Assembly: GCF_004005565.1 (NCBI RefSeq) | Contig: NZ_SADD01000002.1 | Coordinates: 523,038 to 587,037 of the forward strand | DNA: 64,000 bases | From: Lujinxingia sediminis | GTDB taxonomy: Bacteria > Myxococcota_A > Bradymonadia > Bradymonadales > Bradymonadaceae | Reading direction: 5' to 3' | In this document: positions 25,256-34,034 of the stretch, piece by piece | Layout: every line of letters begins with the position of its first letter | How positions within the stretch are numbered: the stretch's first letter is position 1 | The notes under the pieces: model-generated | The model's database searches: none | The model's input: the letters and a program-made list of their open reading frames with translations, nothing else | Told to the model about the DNA's origin: nothing | Translations under genes and position numbers: made by a program

Positions 25256-26689
25256 ATGTCCATGCCAGGCCTTACTGACCACGATCGCGCCGACGCGCGC
25301 CGCGTCGCCGATCTCCTTAGAGAGCGCTGGCGATTGGATGCCGAGCTACAGCCCTTTCGGGCATTCTCCTACGACTTCCACGCCGCAGACTGGCCGCACC
25401 TGCACCTCGAAGACGTCACCGGAATCCCCTTCTTAGACGGGGTGGTGGGCATTGAGCAGTACCAGCACCGCGCCCGGGTACGTGCGCAACACGGCGATCT
25501 CTTCGCCGCCGGCACCGCTCCGGCTCCCGGCTACGAAGACTACTGCCAGCACCACCTCGCGCTGGGCGCCCCTGAGCTCATTCTGGCCACCGACGAAGAT
25601 CCCCGCGCTATCGCGCAGGCCTGCAACGCCCCTGACATCCTCGATCAGCTCGCAAGCCATGCACGCCCGGCCGGCGGGCTGGTCATTCACCCCTACATGG
25701 CCATCGCCTCAGTCTGGGAGCTGGCCGAGGCGCTGCGCGCTCGCACCGATCTCCCCTGCGCGGTGGTCGGCCCGCCTCCCCCCACGCTATGGATCGCCAA
25801 CGACAAAAGTCACCTCTCCACCCTGGTCGAAGAACTCCTGGGCCCGGAGTGGATCGTCGAAACCGCGCGCGCTAAAGACGCCCGCACCATCGCGCAGGCG
25901 CTCTCCGAGCTGGCCTCGCGCTGCGACTGGGTAGGCTTAAAACGCACCCGCTGCGCCTCAGCCATGGGCAACCTCGTGCTCGACGGCCGCGAGCTGCGCG
26001 CCGCTTCGCCAGATGAGCTGCTCACAGTGGTCAAGACCTTCCTCACCCGCACCCAATGGTGCGAGGGCGAAGACGTTCTCATCGTCGATTGGCTTCAAAC
26101 CGACCTCTCCCCCTCCACCCAGCTCTGGATTCCGCCGGCCTCCCAGGGGCCTCCTCGCCTCGACGGCGTCTACGAACAACTTCTCGAAGGCCCCGAGAAG
26201 ATGTTTTTAGGAAGTCGCCCCTCCACACTGCCCGAAGCACTCAACGCCGCCATGGGGCAGGCCTCTCTCAAGGTCTGCGATGCGCTCCAACAGCTGGGCT
26301 ACGTCGGCCGCTGCTCCTTTGACTTCATCGTCTCCGGTGATCCTCTTAGCCCCGAAGCCCACCCGCGCATCACCGAGTGCAACGGACGCTGGGGCGGCAC
26401 CTCCACCCCGATGCACCTGGTCGACAGGCTCTTCCCGGCGCGCCGCCCTCACTACGTCGCCACCGATTTCTACCTGCCTCCCTCCTATCAGGGCATCACC
26501 TTCACCGAGCTCTGCGATCACCTCGGCGACGACCTCTACAACGCATCCACCGGCACCGGCCGCTACATCCTCTACAACGTGGGGCCCCTGGCCGAGCGTG
26601 GAAAATTCGACATCATCGCCCTGGGCGACACCCCGGCCACTGCCCGCCAGAATCTCGAAGATCACCTTCCCTACCGCCTCGGGCTCTGA
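25256..26689 (+). CDS. ATP-grasp family enzyme, substrate unknown
   Basis: 477 residues from the ATG with GGAG five bases upstream. The N-terminal part (DYCQHHLALGAPELILATDE) looks like a pre-ATP-grasp domain. The middle and C-terminal parts carry ATP-grasp features: SCDW-like DWVGLKRTRCASAMGNLVLD, the Mg-binding region DFIVSGDP, and RITECNGRWGGTSTPMHLVD, where the NGR..G loop resembles that of peptide-ligase-like and carboxylate-amine ligases. Such enzymes join a carboxylate to an amine using ATP through an acyl-phosphate. No peptide precursor, carrier protein or tailoring enzyme lies beside it, so the product cannot be guessed. It stands alone between repeat arrays F and G. Confidence 0.72.
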   Translation: MSMPGLTDHDRADARRVADLLRERWRLDAELQPFRAFSYDFHAADWPHLHLEDVTGIPFLDGVVGIEQYQHRARVRAQHGDLFAAGTAPAPGYEDYCQHHLALGAPELILATDEDPRAIAQACNAPDILDQLASHARPAGGLVIHPYMAIASVWELAEALRARTDLPCAVVGPPPPTLWIANDKSHLSTLVEELLGPEWIVETARAKDARTIAQALSELASRCDWVGLKRTRCASAMGNLVLDGRELRAASPDELLTVVKTFLTRTQWCEGEDVLIVDWLQTDLSPSTQLWIPPASQGPPRLDGVYEQLLEGPEKMFLGSRPSTLPEALNAAMGQASLKVCDALQQLGYVGRCSFDFIVSGDPLSPEAHPRITECNGRWGGTSTPMHLVDRLFPARRPHYVATDFYLPPSYQGITFTELCDHLGDDLYNASTGTGRYILYNVGPLAERGKFDIIALGDTPATARQNLEDHLPYRLGL

Positions 26690-26690
26690 C

Positions 26691-26898
26691 GATCGGAGGC
26701 CTGGCACCCGTACTTTCGCTCCGAGGCGCTGACGATCGGGGGCCTGGCGCCCGTACTTTCGCTCCGAGGCGCTGACGATCGGGGGCCTGGCACCCGTACT
26801 TTCGCTCCGAGGCACCGACGATCGAGTGCCTGGCACCCGTACTTTCGGCACCCGTACTTTCGCTCCGGGGCGCTGACGATCGAGTGCCTGGCACCCGC
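26691..26898. repeat. Repeat array G: five units, 43-base period
   Basis: GCCTGGC cores at 26699, 26742, 26785, 26828 and 26886. Steps are 43 bases, except the last (58), which contains an extra 15-base duplication of CGGCACCCGTACTTT. Spacer TACTTTCGCTCCGAGGCGCT. The array starts just after the ATP-grasp stop and ends before the convergent RCC1-type gene. Confidence 0.95.
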
Positions 26899-26904
26899 GC
26901 GGCT

Positions 26905-28626
26905 CTACAACACCCAGGTCACCTCACGCGGGCTCCCAACGTTCCCGACGGTCGGCTGTGTGCCCAGCCTTCCGTGCTCGGCGCTCCCCCAGCAGAACAA
27001 GTACCGGGTTCCATCTTCGATCGCGCAGCTGTGGGCAGCTCCCGCCGAGACCGTCTCCCACTCCCATCCGGCGGCGATGCGTGTTACCGGCGCGATATTT
27101 TCGTCGATGTGCCCGCTGACCTGCTGACGGTCGTTGCTCCCCCAGCAGCGCAGAACCTTCTGCATGTCGATCGCACACACATGCCCGTATCCACCGCTGA
27201 GCATGGTGACCTGCGAGATCCCCGTCAAAGTCCGGGCTTCGAGCGAGGGGACCTGCTCCTCACCGGGCACCGCTCCCCAGCAGCGAACATCGCCCGCTGC
27301 GCTCACCCCACAGCTGTAATGCTCCCCGGCCACAAGCCGGGTTACGCTCTTTGCCCCGCCCACCTTTCGGACCTCTCCCGGCTCCCCCTCACCCTCCCCG
27401 TAGCCGACTGCGCCGAAGCGCCGATCTCCGAAACACCAGACATCCCCGGCGGCCACCGCACAGCTATGATGCGAACCCACCGCGCCATCCGCAACCCAGC
27501 TGCCTTCTACGGTTTCGATCTCCACAACCACCCCGCCGGCAATGGCGCTGGCCGGCCCGATCTGTCCGAACTCTCCCGACCCCCAGCAGTAGAGCTTTCC
27601 AGCGCGCCACCCACAGCTATGCTGCGCGCCGGCGGCCACCTCCTCCCAGTCCGAGCGCTGCCCCACCCGCGTCACTCCCAGCTCCCCGGCCATTTGCGGC
27701 GAGGCCTGGTTGGCCTCATTTGCTCCCCAGCAATAGAGCTTGCCCTCGATATCCACCGCACAGGTATGGGCTTCACCAGCGGCCACCCGTGCCCAACGCC
27801 CTTCCACGCGCCGGGCCGACCAGGTCGCCCCGGCCTGCGTCACGCCCAGCTGACCCGAGGTGTTATCCCCCCAGCATAAAAGCGCCCCCGTCTCGAGAAT
27901 CCCGCAGGTATGCCGCCCCCCGGCGCTGACCTGATGCCAGCGCGGTGCCTCCACCTCAAAGTGCGACGCGTAACGCTCGCACGCCCCGCTCTCCGGATCG
28001 CACCCCTCCACCTGCACCAGATAACGCCCCGGTCCGGGCACCTCAACCGCCACCGTCCCGGGCTGCTCACATCCCCACCCAAGCGCAGTGCCGCAGCTGG
28101 ACAGCTCGCACCCTTCCTCCAACGCCCACATCCCGCAACTCAGCTCACAGCCCGGTGCATCACAGGCAATGGTGAGTTCCCCGACCTCCCGAAAGAAGCG
28201 CGACGCGCTGAGATCCCCCTCCACCTCCAGCCCAATCGGCGGTCCCACCTCAAAGCTCCACCAGACTTCCTCACTGACCTCATCGCCCTTCCACGCGCGC
28301 GCGGCCAGCACATGATCGCCCTCCTCCAGCGCATCCCACATATACGTCGAGCCGCAGGTCTCAAATGCCCCGCCATCCCGCGCGCACTGCAGTTCACAGC
28401 CCTGGGGCTCACAGCCCAACTCAAAATAGGCCGAGCCTCCCGCCGCCGCGATCTCCGGGCCATCGAGGATCATCGCTCGGAACGCCCCGGGCTCAGCCCC
28501 CCCATCAGCGCCCAGCTCCAACGCCGCCTCCCCATCGACCATCAACACGCAGCCGGCCAGCCCCAACACCAGCCCCAAAAGCGCCCAGCCCCGCCGCACA
28601 CCACCCCACGCAAGACTTCTTCGCAT
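26905..28626 (-). CDS. Lipoprotein with RCC1-type beta-propeller repeats
   Basis: 573 residues. The signal LLGLVLGLAGC gives a lipid-modified Cys at about residue 26. Residues about 40-225 contain several paired-Cys segments (CEPQGCELQCARDGGAF, CDAPGCELSCGMW, CEQPGTVAVEVPGPGRY) that look like Ig-like or Cys-bridged modules. From about residue 228 to the end there are six or seven RCC1-like blades, each with a Trp-Gly pair and SCG/TCA-type Cys (HTCGILETGALLCWGDNTSG, HSCGWRAGKLYCWGSGEFGQ, HSCAVAAGDVWCFGDRRFGA). The propeller probably binds a partner at the cell surface; no ligand can be inferred. Confidence 0.88.
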   Translation of the reverse strand: MRRSLAWGGVRRGWALLGLVLGLAGCVLMVDGEAALELGADGGAEPGAFRAMILDGPEIAAAGGSAYFELGCEPQGCELQCARDGGAFETCGSTYMWDALEEGDHVLAARAWKGDEVSEEVWWSFEVGPPIGLEVEGDLSASRFFREVGELTIACDAPGCELSCGMWALEEGCELSSCGTALGWGCEQPGTVAVEVPGPGRYLVQVEGCDPESGACERYASHFEVEAPRWHQVSAGGRHTCGILETGALLCWGDNTSGQLGVTQAGATWSARRVEGRWARVAAGEAHTCAVDIEGKLYCWGANEANQASPQMAGELGVTRVGQRSDWEEVAAGAQHSCGWRAGKLYCWGSGEFGQIGPASAIAGGVVVEIETVEGSWVADGAVGSHHSCAVAAGDVWCFGDRRFGAVGYGEGEGEPGEVRKVGGAKSVTRLVAGEHYSCGVSAAGDVRCWGAVPGEEQVPSLEARTLTGISQVTMLSGGYGHVCAIDMQKVLRCWGSNDRQQVSGHIDENIAPVTRIAAGWEWETVSAGAAHSCAIEDGTRYLFCWGSAEHGRLGTQPTVGNVGSPREVTWVL

Positions 28627-28764
28627 GGCTCACCTCTCTTAAAGCGTGATCCAGCGCGTCTACAGCCTCAACGTCGTCGCGCGCCCTCCAGTTATGTCAC
28701 TCCGATGCGAGGAGGCTAACACAGCCGCACAGCCCCTGCCAGCGCATCGACTCGCCCTTTTCTC

Positions 28765-30264
28765 TCAGCGCTCCGGCGGCTCCTGGTTGACCTCAACCAG
28801 CGCCCGGTAGAGCTCTTCACCCTCGGCCTCGGCAAGCTCCGCGAGCACCCCGGCAAGCTCAAGTTGATCGTCGATCAGTGGCGAGAGCTCATCGACCTCC
28901 CAGGCACCGGCGAGCTTGATGCCGTTGATAAAGAAGGTCGGCGTGCCCTGCACCCCGGCGTTGTACCCGACCTCCACATCGGCCTGGATCCTCGAGGTGA
29001 CCTCATCGCTGCGCATCCGCGCATAGAGGTCATCGCCCTCATAGCCCGCCTCACCCGCCATCGCCTCCAGACGCTCGTCACTCAGATCGCCACCGGCCTC
29101 AAAAAGCAGATCGTGCATCTTCCAAAAGTCCCCGCCATCCTCCACCACCACCGAGGCGGCTGCGGCATGTCCGGCACGCGTGTGGCTTGGCAGGGGATAA
29201 TGCTTGTACACAAGCCTCAGCCCCTGGCTCCCATAACGCTCGACCAGCGCATCCCAGGTATGGCGAGCGCGCTCACAAAAACCACACTGAAAGTCCGAGA
29301 ACACCACCACCGTCACCCGCGCATCCTCTGCCGACGCCCCTTTCACCGGCGACTCTCCCACGGGAATGTAGGCCACCTCAAAGCCCTCCCCGACCGCCGT
29401 CTCATCCTCCACCTCGGCGATTTCCTGCCAGTTCACCGGCTGATAATTCTCCAGGGTGCGACGCCAGCTCACCGCCTCAGCGGCCACCCCGGCATCCAGA
29501 AGCGCCCCGGCCGCCTCCAACTCCCCGTCGATCACGGCCATCCACTCCGAAGGCTCCACCGCGCCGACCACACGCGTCCCGTTTACAAAATAGGTCGGCG
29601 TCCCCTGCACGCCCACCCGCTCGCCAATGGCCCGATCCCGGGCGATCACCTGCTCGGTGTAAGCACCGTCGCGATCCTCGCGCCAGCGCGCCACATCCAG
29701 CCCCACCCGGGCAGCCATCGCCTCAAGCCGACGCTCCCCGAACTCACCACGGGCCTCATAGATCGCCTCAAGATACTCCCAGAACCTCCCCTGCGCCTGC
29801 GCAGCCACAAGCGCGCGATGCGCCCCCTCCAACTCCGCGTCCTCGCTCAGCGGCCAGAAGCGGTAGAGCACCCGCACGCCCTCCCGCGACGCCATCATCG
29901 CCTTGAGCGTCTGGTGCCCCCTGGCACAATACCCGCATCGAAGATCAGCAAAGACCTGCACAGTCACCGGCGCATCGAGATCCCCCCACACCGCTGCCCC
30001 TTCGGTCGGCAGAGGGATCATCGCATCGACCGACTCCCCGGCCGCACGCGCCCGCTCCATCACCTCATAGCGCCGCGCCTGCTCAGCGGCCCGCGGTGAG
30101 GCGCAGTAGGTCAGAAAGCGCTGCCCCTGCTCACTGACACATTGCTCCGTGCTCAGCTCTACCGCAGCGCCGCCCCCCGAGGCACAACCCGCTCCCAACA
30201 CCATCGCCCCCAACAGCGCGCCCGCCCCTGCTGCCCCCTTCATCCACCTCATGTGCCGCATCAT
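28765..30264 (-). CDS. Lipoprotein with two DsbA/thioredoxin-like domains
   Basis: 499 residues from the ATG after GGGAG; a second ATG three bases later is possible. The lipobox is LLGAMVLGAGC. Two thioredoxin_4/DsbA-type domains follow: the first (about 85-275) with VQVFADLRCGYCARGHQTLK and VQGTPTYFVNGTRVVGA, the second (about 310-490) with VVVFSDFQCGFCERARHTWD and VQGTPTFFINGIKLAGA. Each has a CxxC (CGYC, CGFC) and a cis-Pro loop (GTPT), so both may be redox active. It would act in the periplasm on disulfides, or as a receiver of electrons. No DsbB or DsbD partner is in the window. The Cys-rich lipoproteins nearby are possible substrates (inference). Confidence 0.9.
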   Translation of the reverse strand: MMRHMRWMKGAAGAGALLGAMVLGAGCASGGGAAVELSTEQCVSEQGQRFLTYCASPRAAEQARRYEVMERARAAGESVDAMIPLPTEGAAVWGDLDAPVTVQVFADLRCGYCARGHQTLKAMMASREGVRVLYRFWPLSEDAELEGAHRALVAAQAQGRFWEYLEAIYEARGEFGERRLEAMAARVGLDVARWREDRDGAYTEQVIARDRAIGERVGVQGTPTYFVNGTRVVGAVEPSEWMAVIDGELEAAGALLDAGVAAEAVSWRRTLENYQPVNWQEIAEVEDETAVGEGFEVAYIPVGESPVKGASAEDARVTVVVFSDFQCGFCERARHTWDALVERYGSQGLRLVYKHYPLPSHTRAGHAAAASVVVEDGGDFWKMHDLLFEAGGDLSDERLEAMAGEAGYEGDDLYARMRSDEVTSRIQADVEVGYNAGVQGTPTFFINGIKLAGAWEVDELSPLIDDQLELAGVLAELAEAEGEELYRALVEVNQEPPER

Positions 30265-30312
30265 ATGCTCCCTGGCTTCATCATTGTCACGCATCCCACA
30301 ACCCTCACACCC

Positions 30313-30663
30313 TCAGACCGGACTCGATCCCATCGCCCAGGGCACCACCAGGAGCACCACCACCGCCCCCAGAAAATACAGTCCGCGAACCGCACGAAGC
30401 CGTCGATCGCGCTGCGCGCGCTCCTCCCGAAGCTGCACCGCCCCGGCAACCTCGTCGTCGATCTTATAATAACGCGGCAGCGCCCGTTGCGGCCACGCCA
30501 GAAAGGAGCCCACCAGCAACACCACCGCCGGCGTCGGGTTCTCTTGCAACCATCCCGCCCAGCTCCCCGCCACCCCCACCGCCACAAAGAGCGCGTAGCC
30601 CACCGCGCTCAGCCTCACCCGCCAACGCATCACATGATCAAAGCGTTTAAGCTCCTCGCTCAC
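30313..30663 (-). CDS. Small membrane protein, two transmembrane segments
   Basis: 116 residues starting at a GTG (VSEELKRFDHVMRWRVRLSA), with GGGAG five bases upstream; a longer frame exists but lacks support. Two hydrophobic helices are seen: LSAVGYALFVAVGVAGSWAG and, after a 55-residue basic middle, GLYFLGAVVVLLVVPWAMGS. A PTPAVVLLVGSFLAWPQ stretch may be a third membrane segment. Charged RYYKIDDEV... follows. I do not recognise the family. It lies divergent from the substrate-binding lipoprotein gene. Confidence 0.65.
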   Translation of the reverse strand: MSEELKRFDHVMRWRVRLSAVGYALFVAVGVAGSWAGWLQENPTPAVVLLVGSFLAWPQRALPRYYKIDDEVAGAVQLREERAQRDRRLRAVRGLYFLGAVVVLLVVPWAMGSSPV

Positions 30664-30835
30664 ACCTTCTCCCTTCTGCCAAAGCCTCGATCGCCCAGCC
30701 CCGGTGCGATCTTCTCGCGAACCACAACATCGGTGCCAACGCCCTCCTTCCCTACCACCCGCGCTTGGCCCGCCGCCACCAATACGGTAAAAACCTGTAG
30801 CTCTTCGCCCCCCACTGCACTTGATTGAGGATTTT

Positions 30836-32317
30836 ATGGGCGCGCCTTCGATGAAAACTCTCCTCGCACTTCCTTTCTTTGCCGCACTCGCGCTCAGCTC
30901 CGGCTGCAGCCTCACCCTGGATCTGGAGCAGTGTGCCTCAGACACCGACTGCGCCGGCGACCAGACCTGCTCGGCCGATGGCCTCTGCGCCGCCCCCGGC
31001 GAAGACCAGGGGCGCCAACTCACCGGTGGCCCCTGCCAGCGCCTCGAAGGTGACACTGAGAGCGCCGATCCCTTTTTAATGGGTGTGGTCCTGCAACTCT
31101 CCGGCAGCGGCGCCGGCTTTGGCACGCCGATGCTCGAGTCGATCCTGATGGCGACCAACAACATCAACGGCTTCGGCGGCATCGCCGGACGCCGCATCGG
31201 CCTGGTCGTCTGCGACACTCAGGGTAGCAATTCCACCGCGCGCGCGGCCGCCGAACATCTGGTCGACAACGCCGGGGTCAGCGCCATCATCGGCTTTAAC
31301 TCCAGCCAGACCATCAGCATCAGCCAGGACATCACCGTCCCCAACGACGTGCTGCTGATGAGCCCCTCGGCCACCGCCCAGACCATCAGCGGACTTGCTG
31401 ACAACGATCTGGTCTTCCGCACCGCGCCCAACGACGAGTTCCAGGCCGAGGCTTTTGCCGAGCTCCTCTCCCACACCCTGGAGACGACCCTCCCCGAAGC
31501 CGGCATCGCCGAGCCCAAGCTCGCCATCATGGTCCGCCGCGACGACAGCTACGCCGGGGGGTTGAGTGAAACCATCATCCCTCTGCTCCCGACCGCCATC
31601 ACGGAAGGCGGCGAGGATCGTTTCACGGTCAACAACTACACCAACTCCGGTGTGGGCGAGCCGGTCGACTACACCGGCGACGTCGCCGTAGTCGCCAGCC
31701 AGAGCACCCCGCCTGATGTCGTCGCCATCTTCGGCAGCGCCGAAGCCTGGGAGCTGATCTCCTACTTCGAGATCGCGCTGGAGAACCAGCCGCTCTACTT
31801 CGGCGTCGACGCCATGAAGAACGCCCAGCTCGCCGGCCAGGCCAATACCGCCCTCGAAGGTCGCATCTGGGGTACCGGACCGCGCAACATCGGCGACGCC
31901 GGCTACGTGCCCTACCTGACCTTCCGCACCCAGTTTGAATCCCGCATCGAAGACGATCCCGACAAGTACCAGTTTGTCGCCAACGCCTTCGACGCCGTCT
32001 ACGCCCTGGCCTTTGCCGCGGCCGCCGAAGGCTTTACCGGACCCGAGCTCGCCCAGGGTCTGCGCCGCTTAAGCGAGGGCCCAGAGATCACCCCGCGCGC
32101 CGCCGAGGCCCAGCAGGCCGTCAACACCCTGCTCGCCGGCGGCACGATCTCGTACCTGGGCGCCAGCGGCCCGATGTTCTTCGATCAAAATGGGGATCCA
32201 CAACCCACGCCGATCTCGCTATGGTGTTTCCAAGACGCTTCCGTTCCTGAAGAGGGCGAGATCTACTCGGAGACCCGAGAGTTCACGCCCTTGACCTGTT
32301 CCGAACCCGAAGGCTGA
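30836..32317 (+). CDS. Substrate-binding lipoprotein, branched-chain-amino-acid type, copy 1
   Basis: 493 residues from the ATG preceded by TTGAGGATTTT. The lipobox ALALSSGC places the anchor Cys at residue 24. A Cys-rich linker (CASDTDCAGDQTCSADGLC) follows, then a periplasmic-binding-protein type I fold like LivJ/Peripla_BP_6: FLMGVVLQLSGSGAGFGTPM, NNINGFGGIAGRRIGLVVCD, VSAIIGFNSSQTISISQDIT, LLMSPSATAQTISGL and FVANAFDAVYALAFAAAAEG. No ABC permease or ATPase gene is in the window. It and the paralog 38 bases downstream are probably co-transcribed. Confidence 0.88.
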   Translation: MGAPSMKTLLALPFFAALALSSGCSLTLDLEQCASDTDCAGDQTCSADGLCAAPGEDQGRQLTGGPCQRLEGDTESADPFLMGVVLQLSGSGAGFGTPMLESILMATNNINGFGGIAGRRIGLVVCDTQGSNSTARAAAEHLVDNAGVSAIIGFNSSQTISISQDITVPNDVLLMSPSATAQTISGLADNDLVFRTAPNDEFQAEAFAELLSHTLETTLPEAGIAEPKLAIMVRRDDSYAGGLSETIIPLLPTAITEGGEDRFTVNNYTNSGVGEPVDYTGDVAVVASQSTPPDVVAIFGSAEAWELISYFEIALENQPLYFGVDAMKNAQLAGQANTALEGRIWGTGPRNIGDAGYVPYLTFRTQFESRIEDDPDKYQFVANAFDAVYALAFAAAAEGFTGPELAQGLRRLSEGPEITPRAAEAQQAVNTLLAGGTISYLGASGPMFFDQNGDPQPTPISLWCFQDASVPEEGEIYSETREFTPLTCSEPEG

Positions 32318-32355
32318 GTTTTTGCCTCAGTCTACGCCCTGTTGAGGCACCCTTA

Positions 32356-34020
32356 ATGAACCTGCTGCACCGGCTTATTGGATCGTCCGTACTGGCCACC
32401 GCACTGCTCCTTGGTGCATGTGCCTTAAGCGGGTGCAGCCTGCTCATTGAGACCGAGACCTGCCAGTCCGACGCCGACTGCGCCGGGGGCGCCTGCTCCG
32501 CCGATAGCATCTGCGTGGACGACTCCGCCGCGCCCTGCTCCGAAGATGCCCCCTGCCCCGACGGCAAGCTCTGCACCGAAGCCGGCCAATGCGTCTCCAC
32601 CCGGGGGCTGCTCGCTCCGCCCTGTGAGCTGAGCTACGGCAACATCACCGCCGATAACGCTTTTAACCTCGGCGTGCTCCTGCCGCTCTCCGGCCCCGAA
32701 GAGGGCTTCGGCCGACCGCTGCTCGACGCAGCTCGCCTGGCCCAGTCCGACTTCAACGGCATCGGCGGCGTGCTCAACCGCCCCGTCGGGCTGATCGTCT
32801 GCGACACCCGGGGCCTCGACGATCAGGCGCTTGCCGGCGCCCGTCACCTTGTCGAAGAGGCGGGCGTTGAGGCCATCATCGGCCCCGACTACTCCAGCCA
32901 GACCATCGACATCGCCACCAGCCTGACCATCGATAACGAGGTCGTGCTCATCAGCCCCTCGGCCACCGCGGCCACCATCAGCGGGCTTGTTGATAACGAC
33001 CTCGTCTGGCGAACCTCCGCCTCCGACGTCATTCAGGGCATTGCGCTTGGCGAACTTCTCACCTTCATGCTCAACGATGTTGTCGAAGCCGAAGCCCCCA
33101 AACTGGCCCTGCTCACCCGCCGCGACGACACCTACGCCGACGGTCTGCAGAGCGCGCTGATCGCGCAACTTCCCGCCGAGATCACCGGCGGCGATAACAC
33201 CCGCTTCGCTCCCTACAACTACGCCAACGCCAGCGCCGGTCAGACCGGTGACGACTACTTCGATACCGTCGGCGACGTCATCGCCGATGCCGCCTCCAGC
33301 GGCGAGCCCGACGTGGTCGTGATCCTGGGCTCTTCGGAGGCCTGGGAGATCGCCGCCGCACTCGACGAGGGCTTAAGCGGTGCGCCTCTCTACGTCTTTG
33401 TCGACGCCGCCCGCAACACCGACCAGGCCCAGGCCGCTCCCGAATCCCTCCAGGGACGCATCTGGGGCACCGCGCCGCAGAATATCGGCGCGGCGGACTA
33501 CGCCCCCTACATCAGCTTTCGGCTCAAGTACCTCTCGGAGTACAACCGCGATCCCAACGACTTCCAATTTGTCGCCAACGCCTTCGACGCCCTCTATGTC
33601 GTGGCACTGGGCGCGGCCGGCGAAGGCTTCACCGGCCCCCAGATCGCCGAGGGCATGAAACGTTTAAGCTCCGGCAACACCGTCGACCCCGGGCAAAGCC
33701 AGGCGCAGAGCGCCATCAACACCCTGCGCGGCGGAGGCTCCATCAACTTCCGCGGCGCCTCCGGCCCGCTGAATTTCGACGAACATGGCGACCCCCAGGC
33801 AAGCCCCATCGCCCTGTGGTGCTTCGACTCCAACCGCCTCCCGGAGAGCGGTGTCATCCTCAATGAGATGCTCGAATTTGTGCCCCAACGCTGCGGCGAA
33901 GACTCCTTCGACGATGAGCCTGTCGATGAGGGCGACTCCTTTGCCGACGCAGGATCCGACGCCGATCTCGATCCTGACGCCGCCGCCGACGACGCCGATA
34001 TCTCACGAGATACCGACTAA
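32356..34020 (+). CDS. Substrate-binding lipoprotein, branched-chain-amino-acid type, copy 2
   Basis: 554 residues and clearly paralogous to copy 1 throughout: CQSDADCAGG linker, FNLGVLLPLSGPEEGFGRPL, GIGGVLNRPVGLIVCD, VEAIIGPDYSSQTIDIATSL and FVANAFDALYVVALGAAGEG. The signal peptide has two possible lipobox Cys (LLLGAC and ALSGC). Unlike copy 1 it ends in a 40-residue acidic tail (DADLDPDAAADDADISRD). The tandem pair has diverged in its ligand pocket residues, so it may bind different ligands. The stop is 14 bases before the pyroglutamyl-peptidase ATG. Confidence 0.88.
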   Translation: MNLLHRLIGSSVLATALLLGACALSGCSLLIETETCQSDADCAGGACSADSICVDDSAAPCSEDAPCPDGKLCTEAGQCVSTRGLLAPPCELSYGNITADNAFNLGVLLPLSGPEEGFGRPLLDAARLAQSDFNGIGGVLNRPVGLIVCDTRGLDDQALAGARHLVEEAGVEAIIGPDYSSQTIDIATSLTIDNEVVLISPSATAATISGLVDNDLVWRTSASDVIQGIALGELLTFMLNDVVEAEAPKLALLTRRDDTYADGLQSALIAQLPAEITGGDNTRFAPYNYANASAGQTGDDYFDTVGDVIADAASSGEPDVVVILGSSEAWEIAAALDEGLSGAPLYVFVDAARNTDQAQAAPESLQGRIWGTAPQNIGAADYAPYISFRLKYLSEYNRDPNDFQFVANAFDALYVVALGAAGEGFTGPQIAEGMKRLSSGNTVDPGQSQAQSAINTLRGGGSINFRGASGPLNFDEHGDPQASPIALWCFDSNRLPESGVILNEMLEFVPQRCGEDSFDDEPVDEGDSFADAGSDADLDPDAAADDADISRDTD

Positions 34021-34034
34021 GCCCGGAGCCCGTG

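Noticed and set aside
30313..31218. Full 301-codon frame as one protein
   Set aside because: The first two thirds overlap the start of the divergent lipoprotein gene and its promoter; only the last 116 codons look like a membrane protein with a GTG start and good SD.
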